Assembly (NCBI GenBank): GCA_013396755.1
Contig: VWZF01003334.1
Span: 79,755-143,754 of the forward strand
DNA: 64,000 bases
Reading direction: 5' to 3'
Source of the DNA: Sclerurus mexicanus
Taxonomy: Eukaryota; Chordata; Aves; Passeriformes; Furnariidae
The position numbers and the translations under genes were made by a program. The first letter of the stretch is position 1; each line of letters opens with the position of its first letter. This document shows, piece after piece, positions 20,894 to 32,784 of the stretch. The notes below the pieces were generated by a model. The model had not been told where the DNA came from. It worked only from the letters and a program-made list of their open reading frames with translations, and made no database searches.

Positions 20894-23800
20894 CTGGGGG
20901 CAGAAGAGTGATAACACATCAAGGACTATCAATCCAGCTACTAAAAAATTCAATGTCCATTCATTCAGGTTGCATTGTGGGCAAATGACTGCACAGTGAC
21001 CACCTGGAAAACCTGGAGGCCTCAAAACATGATTTTAATTTTATGTCAACAGTTGCTTAAAAAAAATGCTTCTCAATGTCTGAAATACAGACCTTTGAGA
21101 AGTCCAAGTGAAATCATCTGAGATTAACTGAGAAAAATCTCAAAAAAAAAAAAAAGTAAGCAGCCTTTTAGATTATCGTATTGGCTGATTTAAGTAGTTA
21201 CTGTGACAAACAGGCGCTTTTTAGTTTTCCTGAATGGTTTTGAACATGAAAGAAGTTATGGGTGGAGTCACTGTGACACATGGACCTTGCTCCGTCTGTT
21301 CTGTTTGATCTAAGCTGCATGCCTATGACTTATATTTATAATACCTCTTACTCATTTGCATTTTAAACAAGATCAAACTCTAGTTTTTGTAACAAAAAAA
21401 AAAAGAGAGACAAAAAAGACTAACTCTGAGCATTTACACAGGTTTTGTTTTAAATACATATGTTTCTATTTAGCCTGACACCAGGCTGAGTGCCTGATTG
21501 TGCTCCTAAGTTAGATTGGATCAGGGGCTGTCCACATTTCATGTTTCTGAGGAGAAGAAAACAGTTGTTTGCTGAGAATGAGACACATTTGTAATTCAGA
21601 AGAACTACATTAATTTGTCCCAATAGCTGGGGGTCAGGCAAGCAGTACTGCAGCTCCCCAGATAAACCATGAGCTGCAGTTCAAGCACACTTTTTTAGCT
21701 TTTTCTTCTGAGTAATGCATCAGTGAGCAAGGGATAGCACTTTAACAAAACAAGCCTCCGTATTTCACCGCTAATAGCCCCTTGCCAATGTCTCTCCATG
21801 CAAAACAGCATCCTCTCCAGGCAATAATGTTCCAGCACATGTGTCCTGTGAAGTCATCTCTGCTCTCACTTAAATAACTCTGTCTATGGAGTTTGCACAG
21901 CTATGGAGCACTCCCAACAGGCTTCGAGTGCCAGGAGTCACAAGTCACAATTGCATGAGGTTGATGGATACTCAGTATAGGAATGATATCCTTGTTATAG
22001 GGGCTATGAACTTCTCAGCCAAAATGTTTCCTTATTCCAACTAGCAACTATGCAACAATCACTTGCCTATTAAAATGAAACAGCTTCTGGGGTAGAAAAG
22101 CAACAGATAAGCAAAGAGATGAGAGATCATCTGTATTAGCTGGCAAGATTTTTGACACAGACGGTGTGGCCAAATTGTTGGTGTATTAAGCCCTTTAATC
22201 CTTGTGTAGATTGCTATTGTATATTTTCTCTCTGTACTTCAGTAAAAAAAAAGTACTCAGACTATGTGGCCAACTGAATGGATTATTTCTTTTCCCTCAC
22301 TTTCTCTCTCACTCTGTATAGTACTGAAGTTTGGGACAACCCTGGTGGGATTGGCACCTATTTCTTCCAAGTAACTTTTTATTTTGAAATGGAAGCTTAA
22401 AGAACTGAAGTAAACCTTTGAGTGTTCAGTTTGGGATATCTTACACAATCTCCTAGGAAACCGACTCTCATTCTACAACCACTGGCATGTAACCTCCAAA
22501 TTTTACTTATACATTTGAAAACATGCAGATTATTCCTGGAACCCTCCTTCTCAGCCTCTCCTGCTCTCACTTTTGGTATAATTGCTCTTGAGAAACTGAA
22601 TAATTTTTTAAATGACCCAATCCTTTTCTCAACTACCAGCCAATGTAGTCTGGCAGCAAGATGCATTCTTCAAGTTGGAATTGTCCAAATGTGAATAATC
22701 CACTCAGAATTGTTTTGTTTCAGAGGTGATTTTTCAGTTGTGCATATTAAAAAAAAAAAATTGGCCATGAACCCAATGAATAATTTCTTTGGAGCCTTTT
22801 CTAAACTAATCATATTTTTATAGACAAGAGAGTCTTGCAGACATTCAGGGCTGTATAGCTAGATGTTCCTGCTCATGGAATGTGTCTCTTTCCTTGGCCA
22901 CAGAACCATGTAATGACACAAAACAGACCTTCTTTTTGCAACCTAGAGGGACATGTTAATTATTTATACCTTTCCTTAATGGACCACCACCATGGCCAAG
23001 CTATGAACCAAGCTGTGAAAACACCCTTGACTCATATTAAACTCATGTTTAGACAGTGGAAGATGTAATTTTTAATAAGCCTTACCCTGTCTGTGTTCCT
23101 TTATTTATTAATGTCCCTGTAGTAGCCATAAGTCTATACTTGGAGCAGTAGAAGCTGTGCTCTGTGTAAATTCAAGTGAAACACTGCCTCCACTAGCAAC
23201 TCTTCTTAAACTCTTTTTTTTCTCTAAATAATAAAGTATGTCTGAGAAAATACAAAACACAGTTGGTTATCATCTAAAAAAGGCTTCCACTCTGGATTTA
23301 TGGCTTATTCTGAGCATGAAATGGTGCTGGCACAGGCAGCCTGTAAGGGAAGGACAGGATGTGAAAAATCTCCCTCTCATTACAAATGGACTTATCTGTC
23401 TTCTAGCTGTGGAATGCTAACAATGAGAACAATTGGGGTCCCTCTGGCCAGTTTTCAGGCAGGGACAGATGAATGGAAGCAGCAAAGAATTTCCTGAGTG
23501 AGGAGGAATGAATTCATAGCTGTCAGAAACAGGGACTCTAAATTTGGAAATTGGAAATATGACCTAAACACCTGTTTTCAAGCCCAAATCTCATTAAGAA
23601 TGGAAGCTGGAGGGAAGAGATGCAATAAATGGGGAGAAATTCCCATTCACTGCAATGCTTTCAAAGGCAAGTCCAGGATGGGAAAACTATCTAAGTAAAA
23701 CTTTGGCTCAGATGAGGTCAAACAGTAAAAAACCCCTTACCTTCACTCCTGGAATATTGCCCCACTTGGACAATTCTAGGACTGTAAGAGCTGGAACAGG

Positions 23801-24049
23801 GCATGCTGAGTAAAACTTAGGCAAAAGCCTCAAAAATGTCACTATAATAAAAGGATATTAGCCTCATGACTTTAGCAGACCTACCTCAAAGGAATTTTAA
23901 ATTAATTTGCCTTTCCTATGGTGAAACCAATGCATTGCAGCAGAGAATTCCTTGCCCTTCCTGCAGCTGTGACAAAGCGAATTTTAATAATGGGGTATGT
24001 GCCATAAAGGCCTGGATGACAGAAGTTACAGGGAGACACAGTTGTCTGA
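20894..24049. other. Unique non-coding sequence
   Basis: A-rich runs lie at 21142-21155, 21394-21404 and 22749-22760. The remainder is AT-rich with scattered open frames of at most 90 codons. No transposon or gene is identified. Confidence 0.5.
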
Positions 24050-24283
24050 TGGGTATTGGATTTGGTTAAAATATGAAGATAATTTTCTTCCTAGCAGCCT
24101 GTATGGTGCTGTGGTTTAGCCTGGGGACTCAAACCGTGTTGGATAATACATGTGTTTTAGCTGTTGCTGTACAGCCCTTGCACAGCCTCCAGGGCCTCAT
24201 TATCCATCCCCAGTGAGCAGGCTGGGTGGGGGACACAGACAGAACAAGTGACCCAAACTAGCACAAAGGGTAGTCCCTGCCAT

Positions 24284-24293
24284 ATGACATCAT
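24284..24293. promoter_or_regulatory. CRE-like site in LTR U3
   Basis: atgacatcat differs by one base from the palindrome ATGACGTCAT that I recall at this position in the family. The change G to A removes the CpG and is what methylcytosine deamination on the opposite strand would give. It lies just upstream of the LTR's TATA-like segment. Confidence 0.45.
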
Positions 24294-24438
24294 GCTCAGC
24301 AATAAAACTGTGGGGAGGGGGAGTTTTTCCAAAGTTGCCCTTTTTCCAAATCTATCTGGGAATGACTCTGTTGGAGGTGAGTGATTTTTTTTGGACCACT
24401 TGTTTACCTTTCCACTTTCCCCTCTCCTTCAATTATTT

Positions 24439-24480
24439 AATAAACTGGTTTTCTACCGACCCACAAGATGTGTGTGTGTG
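24439..24480 (+). terminator. Retroviral LTR polyadenylation signal and GT-rich element
   Basis: AATAAA at 24439-24444 is followed 25 bases later by a (tg)6 run at 24469-24480. Together they form a complete-looking poly(A) signal with a GU-rich downstream element, in the expected R/U5 position of the LTR. Confidence 0.5.
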
Positions 24481-26828
24481 GGAGGGGTTGTCACTTTCCC
24501 ACTTCTGATTCTCTCCCACATCCTGCTTTGGAGGAGCGAGAGAGACTGAGTGAGGACTGACCTGCCCACCCCAAAATGCAGAGTTCATAAAAGCTTCTTT
24601 TAATGATATTGAACAAATTGGGTGCACAAAACTTTGTGTATCTGGGGTCTTCTTGATTTAAGGTAAGGTTACACAATGAGCTACATTTCAGACTATAAGA
24701 TAAGAAGTGCTTTAAGAATACCTGGAGTAATTTCCTCAGAAGTTCACCTGCATCAAAATTTCACCTGCCTCTGGATTTTTGAGGGTGTTTAGGAGTGATT
24801 TCCATAGATGTCATTAATGCTTTTATTGTTGTGCACCTAGATGACCTCAGGGGCTGACTCGTGAATGACAATACTCAGTGCAGAATTCTTCCTTTCATGG
24901 TAAGTTTGCAACAGTGACATTTCCAATGATGAGTTCAGGGAAGTTCTTTCAGTTTGAATATACAGCTTGTTGAACTGGGCAGTCCTTCTCATACCTATAG
25001 AATTGACAAAAAGGGGATAACACTCTTGCAAGTCCTCTCTTGTTTCATGTTTTGCTGATGACCTGGATGGAGATGTTTCAAAGACGGTAGGCCAACCTCA
25101 TCCATCAGGTGGAATCAACTTTCTCACCTGGATCAGTGAGAGATGACCAGTTCCTTACTTCATGGCCCAGTTTCACGACTTGTGTGATCCCACTCAGTTT
25201 TCACACCTCTGATATTAGCAGCATCAACAACAATCTCTCCCCTTTAAATCAGAATTAGACCTTTTATTTTTGTTTTTATTTTATTTTAAGAGCAACAAAG
25301 AACACGTGCCAGCAGTGGATAAGACATGGGCCAAAGTCTACAGGCTTCTGGCACTGTGGCCCTGCTTCTTCCAGCTGAGGAGTAATAATTTGACACCTCT
25401 GAAGCAGCAGGACCTCATACCCTGACAACTGCAGCCTTGTTCTACAGCTCTAAGCCATTCGAACACATGACAAAAATCACAGTCAGCAACATCCATAGTG
25501 GATTTTTTTCCCACCTTAGCAGTTCTTGCTGTCCTCTGATGTGGGCTTGCAGATATGCTCTGTGGTATCACTGTTAAGCTTTTCATTTATTTTTCCACGC
25601 TTACCTACACAGAATGAAATGCTCCCTTTTAGACGCCAGTCCAAATTATTCAAGAATACTTTTGATAGCTGCCAAGTAATTTAGAACGATACCTTCTTAA
25701 CACCTTCTCAAAACAGGTCTGACAACCCAGAAGAGTAAAGTTCCCCCCACTTTTAACCCTTCTGTACATGCTGAATTTACCAAGGCTATCAATTTCATTG
25801 AAGCACAGGTTTTTTATTTCTTGGTTGGGTGAACGGGCTTCATGTTTCTCTGGGCTAGAATGCACAATGGTAATTACAAATAACAGTAATTCTCCTCCAC
25901 TTGTCACCATGAGAATCCACACTTTGGCTGATAAGACCTGAACAGAACATGGAGTGTTTTAAAGGATATAATTTCTTTCAGAGGATGACTCATTAAAACA
26001 CCTCATGGGTTCTGCAAGAAACGTGCAAGTTACTGAACTGTTCAAATGACAGTCTTGCTTTCAAGGGTCTGATTGCACCACTTTTACATTTACAGTATGG
26101 CAAATTCAAAATCACCTGATTAGTTTAATTCACCTTCCTACTTGGGTTATCCCTAATTCTAGGAATCATTTTCCTTGCATCAGTCCAGAGTAATCAACTA
26201 AATTACTAGATTACTAGAAAATAAGATGGGATGCTGGCTGACTCCTTTTGCAACCCTGAGAAGCAGTCCATGAGTAGAGCAGGAAAAACTTGGCATGTGT
26301 TCAGAATTCAGGCTGTCATAGAGGGTGGCTCACTATCAATAAATATTAATAAAACATGTAACTTAAATGAAGCCCTCACAATGATCCAGTTAGAGGGCAC
26401 ACAGCCAGGAACGCTTTTAGGTATGTGGTCTTCTTTTAGTGCATGTGGCCATGAGCAGGAACCCTTGGGGACATGGGTATTTGATTCAGGAAACAACCCC
26501 ACATGGGAAGAAGGAAAAAAAAAAAAGAAAAAAAGCTGCATCACTTACCTAAAACAATATGCCCCTGTGAAATGCAAGGATATATAATACCTAGGCAGCA
26601 TAAACCATGTGTTCATCATTATGGATAAATACATCTCTCAGCACTAGACATTTTAGAAAGTGGATTAAAAAAGAAAGCCCCAAGCAGTGTTAAAGAAAAA
26701 AGCTAAAACAAAGCAAAACAAAAAACCCAGGAAGGACCTGTCAGTACTGCAGCAATTAACCCTTCTACCTTATCCCTCACTCCTAAGCTCCTGATGACTG
26801 TAAGTCCAAGAAATAAGAAAATTAAATG

Positions 26829-26850
26829 ATATATATATGTAGATAGATAT
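26829..26850. repeat. AT / GATA simple repeat
   Basis: Short (at)4-5 followed by gtagatagatatg. A low-complexity microsatellite. Confidence 0.8.
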
Positions 26851-27162
26851 GTAATGAGGAGCAGGGTCAGGAAGGCTTAGGTTTATTTTTTGGCATAGAC
26901 ATTGCATGTTGAGCTGGCATCTTCCCTGAAGGAAGCTGATGTTTGACATGGAGGTGTTAGAAGAGTGAGGCCATAGCTTGCACTTTCACTTGAGAGCCTC
27001 AGATCCTCTTCTCATACAGGAACACAAGCTTTCGTTATTGCAAAGGGTGTTACAACCAGGAATTCACTCCAAACTGACCAGTATTCCCAGGCTACCAGCA
27101 AAGACAGCTACAGGAAAACTAGGGACAGATAGAAGACTTTCGTTGCTCCACTCGACCTGACA

Positions 27163-27196
27163 GGACAGATCACCAGTATCTGCTGGTGGCCTGTCC
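27163..27196. other. Imperfect 14-bp hairpin
   Basis: ggacagatcaccag and ctggtggcctgtcc are inverted copies with 12 of 14 positions paired, around a 6-base loop. The stem is too short for a microRNA precursor unless the flanks also pair, which I do not see. Confidence 0.4.
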
Positions 27197-28749
27197 CCCT
27201 TCCCTGTCCCCTGAGGAGTGGAGCTGTTAGAAATCATGTGTCAAGCACTCAGTGTGGCACAGGGATCTCTTAAAGGTTCTGCAGTATACCTGGACCAGGC
27301 TGGCAGCTCAACCCATGGAACCAAGTCAGGATGAGGCCAGGCCTATGATTAGCCATTCAACAGTGACACTGTTCCCCTCCTTATTCTACCCTCAATCACC
27401 ATTTCAGCATGGCACTTGTAGGCATGGTGTGGTCAGATGTTTTAAAAGCAGACAGGGAACATGAGTATTAGCAAGTTGGGATTTGACTCGCTTTCTAATC
27501 CCACTCACAGAAAAAGTTGCAATATCTAATCAGATTGCTCCTCTCATTCAAGAACCAAAAGAGTCCTACTGAAGAAGGTCTTCACTGCCACAGTCTCTTG
27601 GAAACATTGCCTGCTTTTCCAGCAACTACTGAAGCAACAAAAGCCAATCCAGGCCTTTTATTCTTTCATTATGCCAAATATTTTTTTCTTTAATTTTCAA
27701 ACTGCAAATACAAATTGTCAAGAGAACACTCTTTAAAAAAGTGAAATTTTGGTTGCTGTTGCCTTAGGCCAATGTAGCTCACTCTTCCTATCCAGAGACA
27801 AGTGCCCTAGTCTATGGCCACTCATCTTTCAAGGTTGTGGGTTACGTGTTCTTATCCAGAGATCCAAGGATGCATCACAGCTTGCCTTTGCCTGGATAAC
27901 ATGTTCTTTGCCATATGCTTCCAGATGTTTCATTCATGTTGACTGAAGTTGGGTAGGCTCTTCATGAAAAACTATTGATTTCAGTAATATAAGGAATCAA
28001 ATATTTTTTACACACATTCTTCCTTCTCTAGGGGTGATCACTCACTACTGCCACACATACACGCCAAAACCTGACACAAGGTGGTAGTGGAGAGAAGGGA
28101 AAGAGGACTGCGAAAGTATTTAGAAGAATTGTAGAGATCAAATATTTCATATCTTTTCCATGTGGAAAGCTCACAGCAGACTGGAAGTTAAGATCCAGCA
28201 ATATGAATGGTGAATGTGATATATGACTTTTAAATTAATGTGAAAAGCTTGTAAAGCTTGAATAAGAAAAAAGGCATTGATTAAGAAATAGAGTGGGAGT
28301 CCATGTACTGGATGTTCCCAAGAAGTGACTTTGGCATAGGATGAGAAGCATGACTACATAGAGCTAAGAAATGAAATCTAAATCCTTATAGCTGCAATTG
28401 GAATAAGAACTTCACGATCCTAAAGTCGGAATCCCTTCGGTAAAAGAACATAAAGGAAAAGAGGGGGGAGGGGGCAAAGGACATGGCACAGCCAGAAGAA
28501 GAAAGGGAGTGTCTCAGCAAAGCTTTGAGCAGCTTTCTCAGACTAATCAGCACCTTGGAACAGCTTTACACTGCCTCAATCTGTGACAACACAAAGCATA
28601 TCATCTTCACAGAAATTCGGGTAAATCTGTGTGAAATAGAAGCTTTTTTATTCATGTAACCAAAGGAAGAGTTGGGGAATAGGGATGACTGAGGCTCATG
28701 TACATTTCTTAGCCTTCTAAAAAGAAGTAACTCTGATAAGGGTTCATGT

Positions 28750-28931
28750 CATAGAATCATGGAATCATTAAGGTTGGGAAGACTTCCAAGATCATCGAGT
28801 CCAACCTTTGATCAAACACCGTCATGCCAAATAAACCACAGCCCTAAGTGCCACGCTCAGTCATTTCTTGAACACTTCCAGGGATGGTGACTCCACCACC
28901 TCCCTGGGCAGCCCATTCATCCTGTGCAAGC
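28750..28931 (-). mobile_element. CR1 LINE 3' fragment, minus strand
   Basis: 'catagaatcatggaatcatt', 'aaggttgggaagacttccaa' and 'gatcatcgagtccaaccttt' begin the block, followed by 'cacttccagggatggtgact' and 'ccaccacctccctgggcagc'. This is the reverse complement of another CR1 subfamily, with the 'aacaccgtcatgccaaataaaccac' variant segment. It is about 180 bp and 5' truncated. Confidence 0.92.
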
Positions 28932-29471
28932 ATTGATTAGGGTTCCTCCAGCAAAGAACAGACAAAGCTGAAATACCCCATGGACTTTCTACACTTTTGT
29001 TTTCAATACAGAAATGCTATTACAGAAGAAAAATGAAAGCAGAGGACTTTGCATTGGGAGTAGGATACAATGAAGTTAATCTTCTTTGGTTCATCTGATG
29101 ATTAATTCACTGGCTTGGGATAAGTCCCAGGAAAACTCTAACACTTGTTTAAGCCAGCTGTTTCAGAGCAGAACAGCTGAGCAGGTGCTAATAGAATTAC
29201 TTTTGCTTTAGCTATAAGCTAGCTGTAACTAGTTAGCTTGAGAACAGCTCGTGATGTAGTCCTGGCATGCCAAAGCCCCTGATGAACTATAAAGAGATTG
29301 TTTGAACAAAATGGGGGTTTTGTTTTATTTTCAAATTTTTTTCCAGCCTGTTGCAGGTACCCTGGTAGCAGCATGGTCACTGCAGGTAATTAAAGTGCAA
29401 CTAACACCCAGTGCATTCTTTGAAGCCAGTGTTGTTAGCTGGTCCCTTAGATGCTCACATCTTCAAATATG

Positions 29472-29510
29472 ACTGTAAATAGGTCATTTACAGTGACATA
29501 CACTGTAAAT
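29472..29510. promoter_or_regulatory. Inverted repeat with repeated forkhead-like motifs
   Basis: actgtaaat (29472-29480) and atttacagt (29486-29494) form a perfect 9-bp inverted repeat around a 5-base spacer, and a third direct copy of actgtaaat follows at 29502-29510. The first and third copies give gtaaata, the complement of the forkhead core TATTTAC. Any regulatory role is inference. Confidence 0.35.
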
Positions 29511-30756
29511 ACATAAATGCATAAATATGTCTCCAGTGGTTGTGGAGAATCAGTACTATTTTTTGTTCTAAGTCTTCATTCCGGGAGTGATAGACGTGTG
29601 GGAGTCCCTAATTCAAAGAGCTCTAATTATCTTGAGGCTCATGGGTGCAGAAGAAGAATGGTGGACAAACTTACTGAGGAGAACTCTGTAACTAACTGGA
29701 CAAAGTGCATCAGACTCAGGAGTTAGCTTAAGGCTGGGAGAGCATTTGGAGAATGTATAGTACAATTTGGTCTTGGCTTGACTACTTAGGTATCTGTTTA
29801 TGGCCACTATTGGAGACTTGTATCTTGCTAGACTGTCTCAGATGACCTTGGGTACAGCCATTCTTTAGCAGTCAGATGACGTTAAAAGGCAACTTGGATT
29901 CTCTGGAGGGGAAGATGTAATATTATTGTGTAGGCAATGCTCAGGGACATGGGATTTGACTTGAGACTGAATGGAGTTCAGGCAGAAACAGTCCTCAAAT
30001 GCAGGATCTCATTGGCATTAAGGAGCTTCTCTAGTTTACCACTGTGCAAAATAGATAAAAGTATGCTGATTAAACACTTAATGTTCTGAACTACACTAAG
30101 CAGATGAACACATTCAATAAATTAGTTGATTAATGGCTTTGGTGTCCAAAAGAAACACTTAGAATGATTAATGGAAATGCTTTTCACTTCTGGATAAAAA
30201 CTACTAAAAGGGCTGACTCTGAAATATTTAAGAAGTTTGGTTTGTATTAATGTTTAAAGGTTGGATTCTTATCCCAAACTTTTTGGATATTTTTGGGCAG
30301 TGGATTGTATGTGAACAAGTTTTCCCATGTGGTTTGTAGGCCTTATGCTTGGCAGTGTCAAAATTACCACAGGAAGGGCTTTTTCTCATGGCATTTTGGC
30401 TTCCGGTCACAAGCATAGCCTGGAAATCAAAAGGCGTGGGAAATTAAAATAAGAGGGGAAACAGTTAAGCAGAATTCTGTGAAAAGGCTTTGGATTCACT
30501 GGAAATTAGGGGAAGATCAGTCCTTATTGTACCCAGATCTATTCTCCCATGCCTAATAAATTACAGGATTAGGTCAACAAAATTCAACATATAAAGAGAC
30601 ACTAAAACATCTCAGGTTTGCCAGCTGAGGACTTTTTGTCCACTCTGTACCCTCCAAACCAGCTGAGACAAACTATTAACTTCCCAGTTAATAGAATCCT
30701 TATTTCTTCTCTTGGGAAACTATGTCATAACTATAAGTTTGTAGTGACTTGATGCT

Positions 30757-30767
30757 CCCCCCCCCCC
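30757..30767. repeat. Poly-C tract (11 bases)
   Basis: C11 within AT-rich sequence. A shorter C run followed by AATAAT occurs at about 46212-46220. Confidence 0.9.
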
Positions 30768-32654
30768 AATATTAGTTAATTTCATTATTGTTTAATCCAG
30801 TTACTCCTAGTTTTATGGATTTAGCCTGTTACATCTCTCTAAAGCAGGGAGAACATGTCTAATGCATAAATGGCATAAAGTGAATGTATGACATACCATA
30901 GACTACACACAGGATCTGAGACAAACCAGTCAACAGAACCCAGATGCCCAGTTTTTGGCAAAGTATTTTAATTCTAAGTTTATCCATGTGCTTTTGGGAA
31001 TAGAGCTATCCAGTTTGGTCCAAACAGTTGTTCAAAACCCCTTCTGATTTGGAAACCAGTGGCTCAGAAATGAGGTATCCTGTGGTACCCCCAGTGTATC
31101 CTCAGCCTAGGAGCATTTCTTCCCCCTGTGCTGCCCCTTCAGCCCTGGCCTCCCTGTGTGAAGATACCCAGCTGCTGGTGCTCCCTTAACCCTGCCCCAC
31201 TCTCACCACCCTCTAACTGGCTGATATTCCCTTGAGAGTGCACCCTTTAATTCTCCTGAGAGAAAATTCTCTTAATTGTTACTGCTGATTCTCTCACTTT
31301 ATTCAAAGATTGCCATAGAACAGCTTCTCAGAGCCCAGATCATTCTGATCTTCCCTTTATGATCTGCACATCTGCCTTTTAATGAGAAGGAAAACAACCT
31401 TATGCTAGAAAGAGAGAAACTGAGGTAGCTCAACCTTCAAGTTTAATGGAGATTTGAAATAAGTGTGAAAGCTTCAGTCACCTAATCCAGGTCACTTGGC
31501 AAGCTTGAGCTTTCCATCTGAGGTAGGAAGCCTTATCAGAAGAGATCAGGTTGTCTGTTCATCAGCACCCCTGACCTATGGTATGGGTCTACTCATTTCA
31601 ATAAAATCAATCACCTGAAGAAATGAGATAGTTGTTTTTGTATGGAGAGAGTTAATTTTAGAGAAGTGGATTTGAGGTTTAGGAAAGCACAGATATGATT
31701 CAGATTCATGTTTACTGCCACAAGTATGTAATCTGAAAGTCCAGCAAAGAACAGTTGATTTCACCTTCAGACATTATCATCAATTTCATTCTGTAGATGA
31801 TAATGCTTTATTAGTGTTTGGAAAAGGAAAAAGCCAACCAAGTAAGTGATAGAGTCAGTATTTGTCTCTTCTGAAGAAAAGAATATTGCATATTATGTTA
31901 GGGAGAGGTAACTTATGTGAAATATTCAAATGTCACAAAAATGGTTAAAATATAGTGAGTCCACTTCATATACCAGTTGAAAGAGAGTGACAACAAAAAG
32001 AGCATTTCAGTAGACCAGATTTTGGGCTGTATGCAAGTGATTCTGCTCAGCCTAATGAGCTAATGAGATCCTGTTCAGCCCTGTCCTTCCCCACATGAGA
32101 GACAGAATCTCTCTTACATCCCCAAGCTGTTAAAATCAGCATAAGCTCCTGACTGCGAGCTTCATTGGCCCATAAGAAAGGGAAGTGGTGGTACAGTTAT
32201 GCAATGACAAATTTCCTTGGGAAATCTCTAGTCCTTTTGATTCAAACGACTTAGTGCTTGTGTGTCTCCTGGATCTATTGCAACAACCATCTTTTAAGAA
32301 AGACTTTTGGGGTGATGGGATATTGCTCGCAGGATACAGGTGAGACAAGTGGGTCTTCTCTGTCTGGGAGATGGTGTGGTAGAGGGAGGGTTTCTATACA
32401 CTTTGTTTGAGCTCCATGGCAGCTGGAGCTATTGGTGTATGGAAAGCATTGTCTAAGCGAGATTTTAATCTTTGACGTGGCATTGGCAGTTTGGGAGAGG
32501 CATCTTTTTAAGCTGTTTTGCTATAAATCAAATATTTGTATATGGAAATAGCATTTGATTAGAAACTGTCTACTTTTCTTCAGCAGACATACAGGCTCTG
32601 GTTTCAGAGCATCCGTCTTAATATGTTTATCTTCAGAGACATCCAGAAAGTTTT

Positions 32655-32772
32655 ACCACAGAAAAGTGATATGCAGAGATTAAATGACTTTCTCAAAGTC
32701 GTATAGGAAGTCTGTGGCAGAGCAAGGAAATGAATACACATCTCCTGAATCCTTGGCTACTATCTTAGCCAC
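32655..32772 (-). mobile_element. MIR-type SINE relic, minus strand
   Basis: The order 'cagagattaaatgactttct', 'caaagtcgtataggaagtct', 'gtggcagagcaaggaaatga' and 'atacacatctcctgaatcc', ending '...ctatcttagccac', follows the reverse complement of MIR. In MIR that strand reads 'agaggttaagtgacttgcccaaggtca', then 'agtggcagagc.gggattcgaaccca', and ends near 'cttaaccac'. Divergence is high, as expected for an element that predates birds. The assignment rests on recall. A T12 run follows at 32773-32784. Confidence 0.6.
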
Positions 32773-32784
32773 TTTTTTTTTTTT
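32773..32784. repeat. Poly-T tract
   Basis: T12 directly abutting the end of the MIR-type relic on its tRNA-head side. It is probably coincidental low complexity. Confidence 0.85.

Larger units (their letters stand above)
24050..24575 (+). mobile_element. Decayed solo LTR of a second avian retroviral family
   Basis: The order of landmarks matches a common bird LTR. 'ttaattttcttc'-type sequence lies near 24078, then 'gtatggtgctgtggttt', then 'gtgagcaggctgggtggggg' near 24215, then 'gacacagacagaacaagtga' and the U3 promoter block 'catatgacatcatgctcagc' at 24281-24300 followed by an 'aataaaactg' TATA-like segment. The R region has AATAAA at 24439-24444 with a GT-rich tract after it. U5 contains 'ttctgattctctcccacatc' near 24505 and 'gagcgagagagactgagtga' near 24535. 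No second LTR or internal viral coding sequence is found nearby, so it is a solo LTR formed by recombination. Outer boundaries are approximate, and I could not define target-site duplications. Confidence 0.7.
24576..28749. other. Unique non-coding sequence
   Basis: It contains an A12-G-A7 run at 26515-26534, an (at)n/gata-rich simple repeat at 26829-26850, an imperfect hairpin at 27163-27196, and a G-rich stretch at about 28462-28474. A 118-codon open frame at 26231-26587 runs through the poly-A run (giving a lysine run) and is not credible as a gene. No transposon is recognised. Confidence 0.5.
28932..32654. other. Unique non-coding sequence
   Basis: It holds the inverted repeat at 29472-29510 and a C11 run at 30757-30767. 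GC rises locally at 31080-31260 without a recognisable element. A 'gagaaactgaggtagctcaacc' motif near 31420 faintly recalls MIR but cannot be extended. Open frames are at most 70 codons. Confidence 0.5.

Noticed and set aside
9428..21155. Poly-A runs as tails of processed pseudogenes (9428, 17723, 21142)
   Set aside because: No coding-like or mRNA-like sequence precedes any of them and no target duplications are visible.
26231..26587. 118-codon open frame with lysine run
   Set aside because: The lysines come from the A12-G-A7 low-complexity tract. No other protein feature is present.
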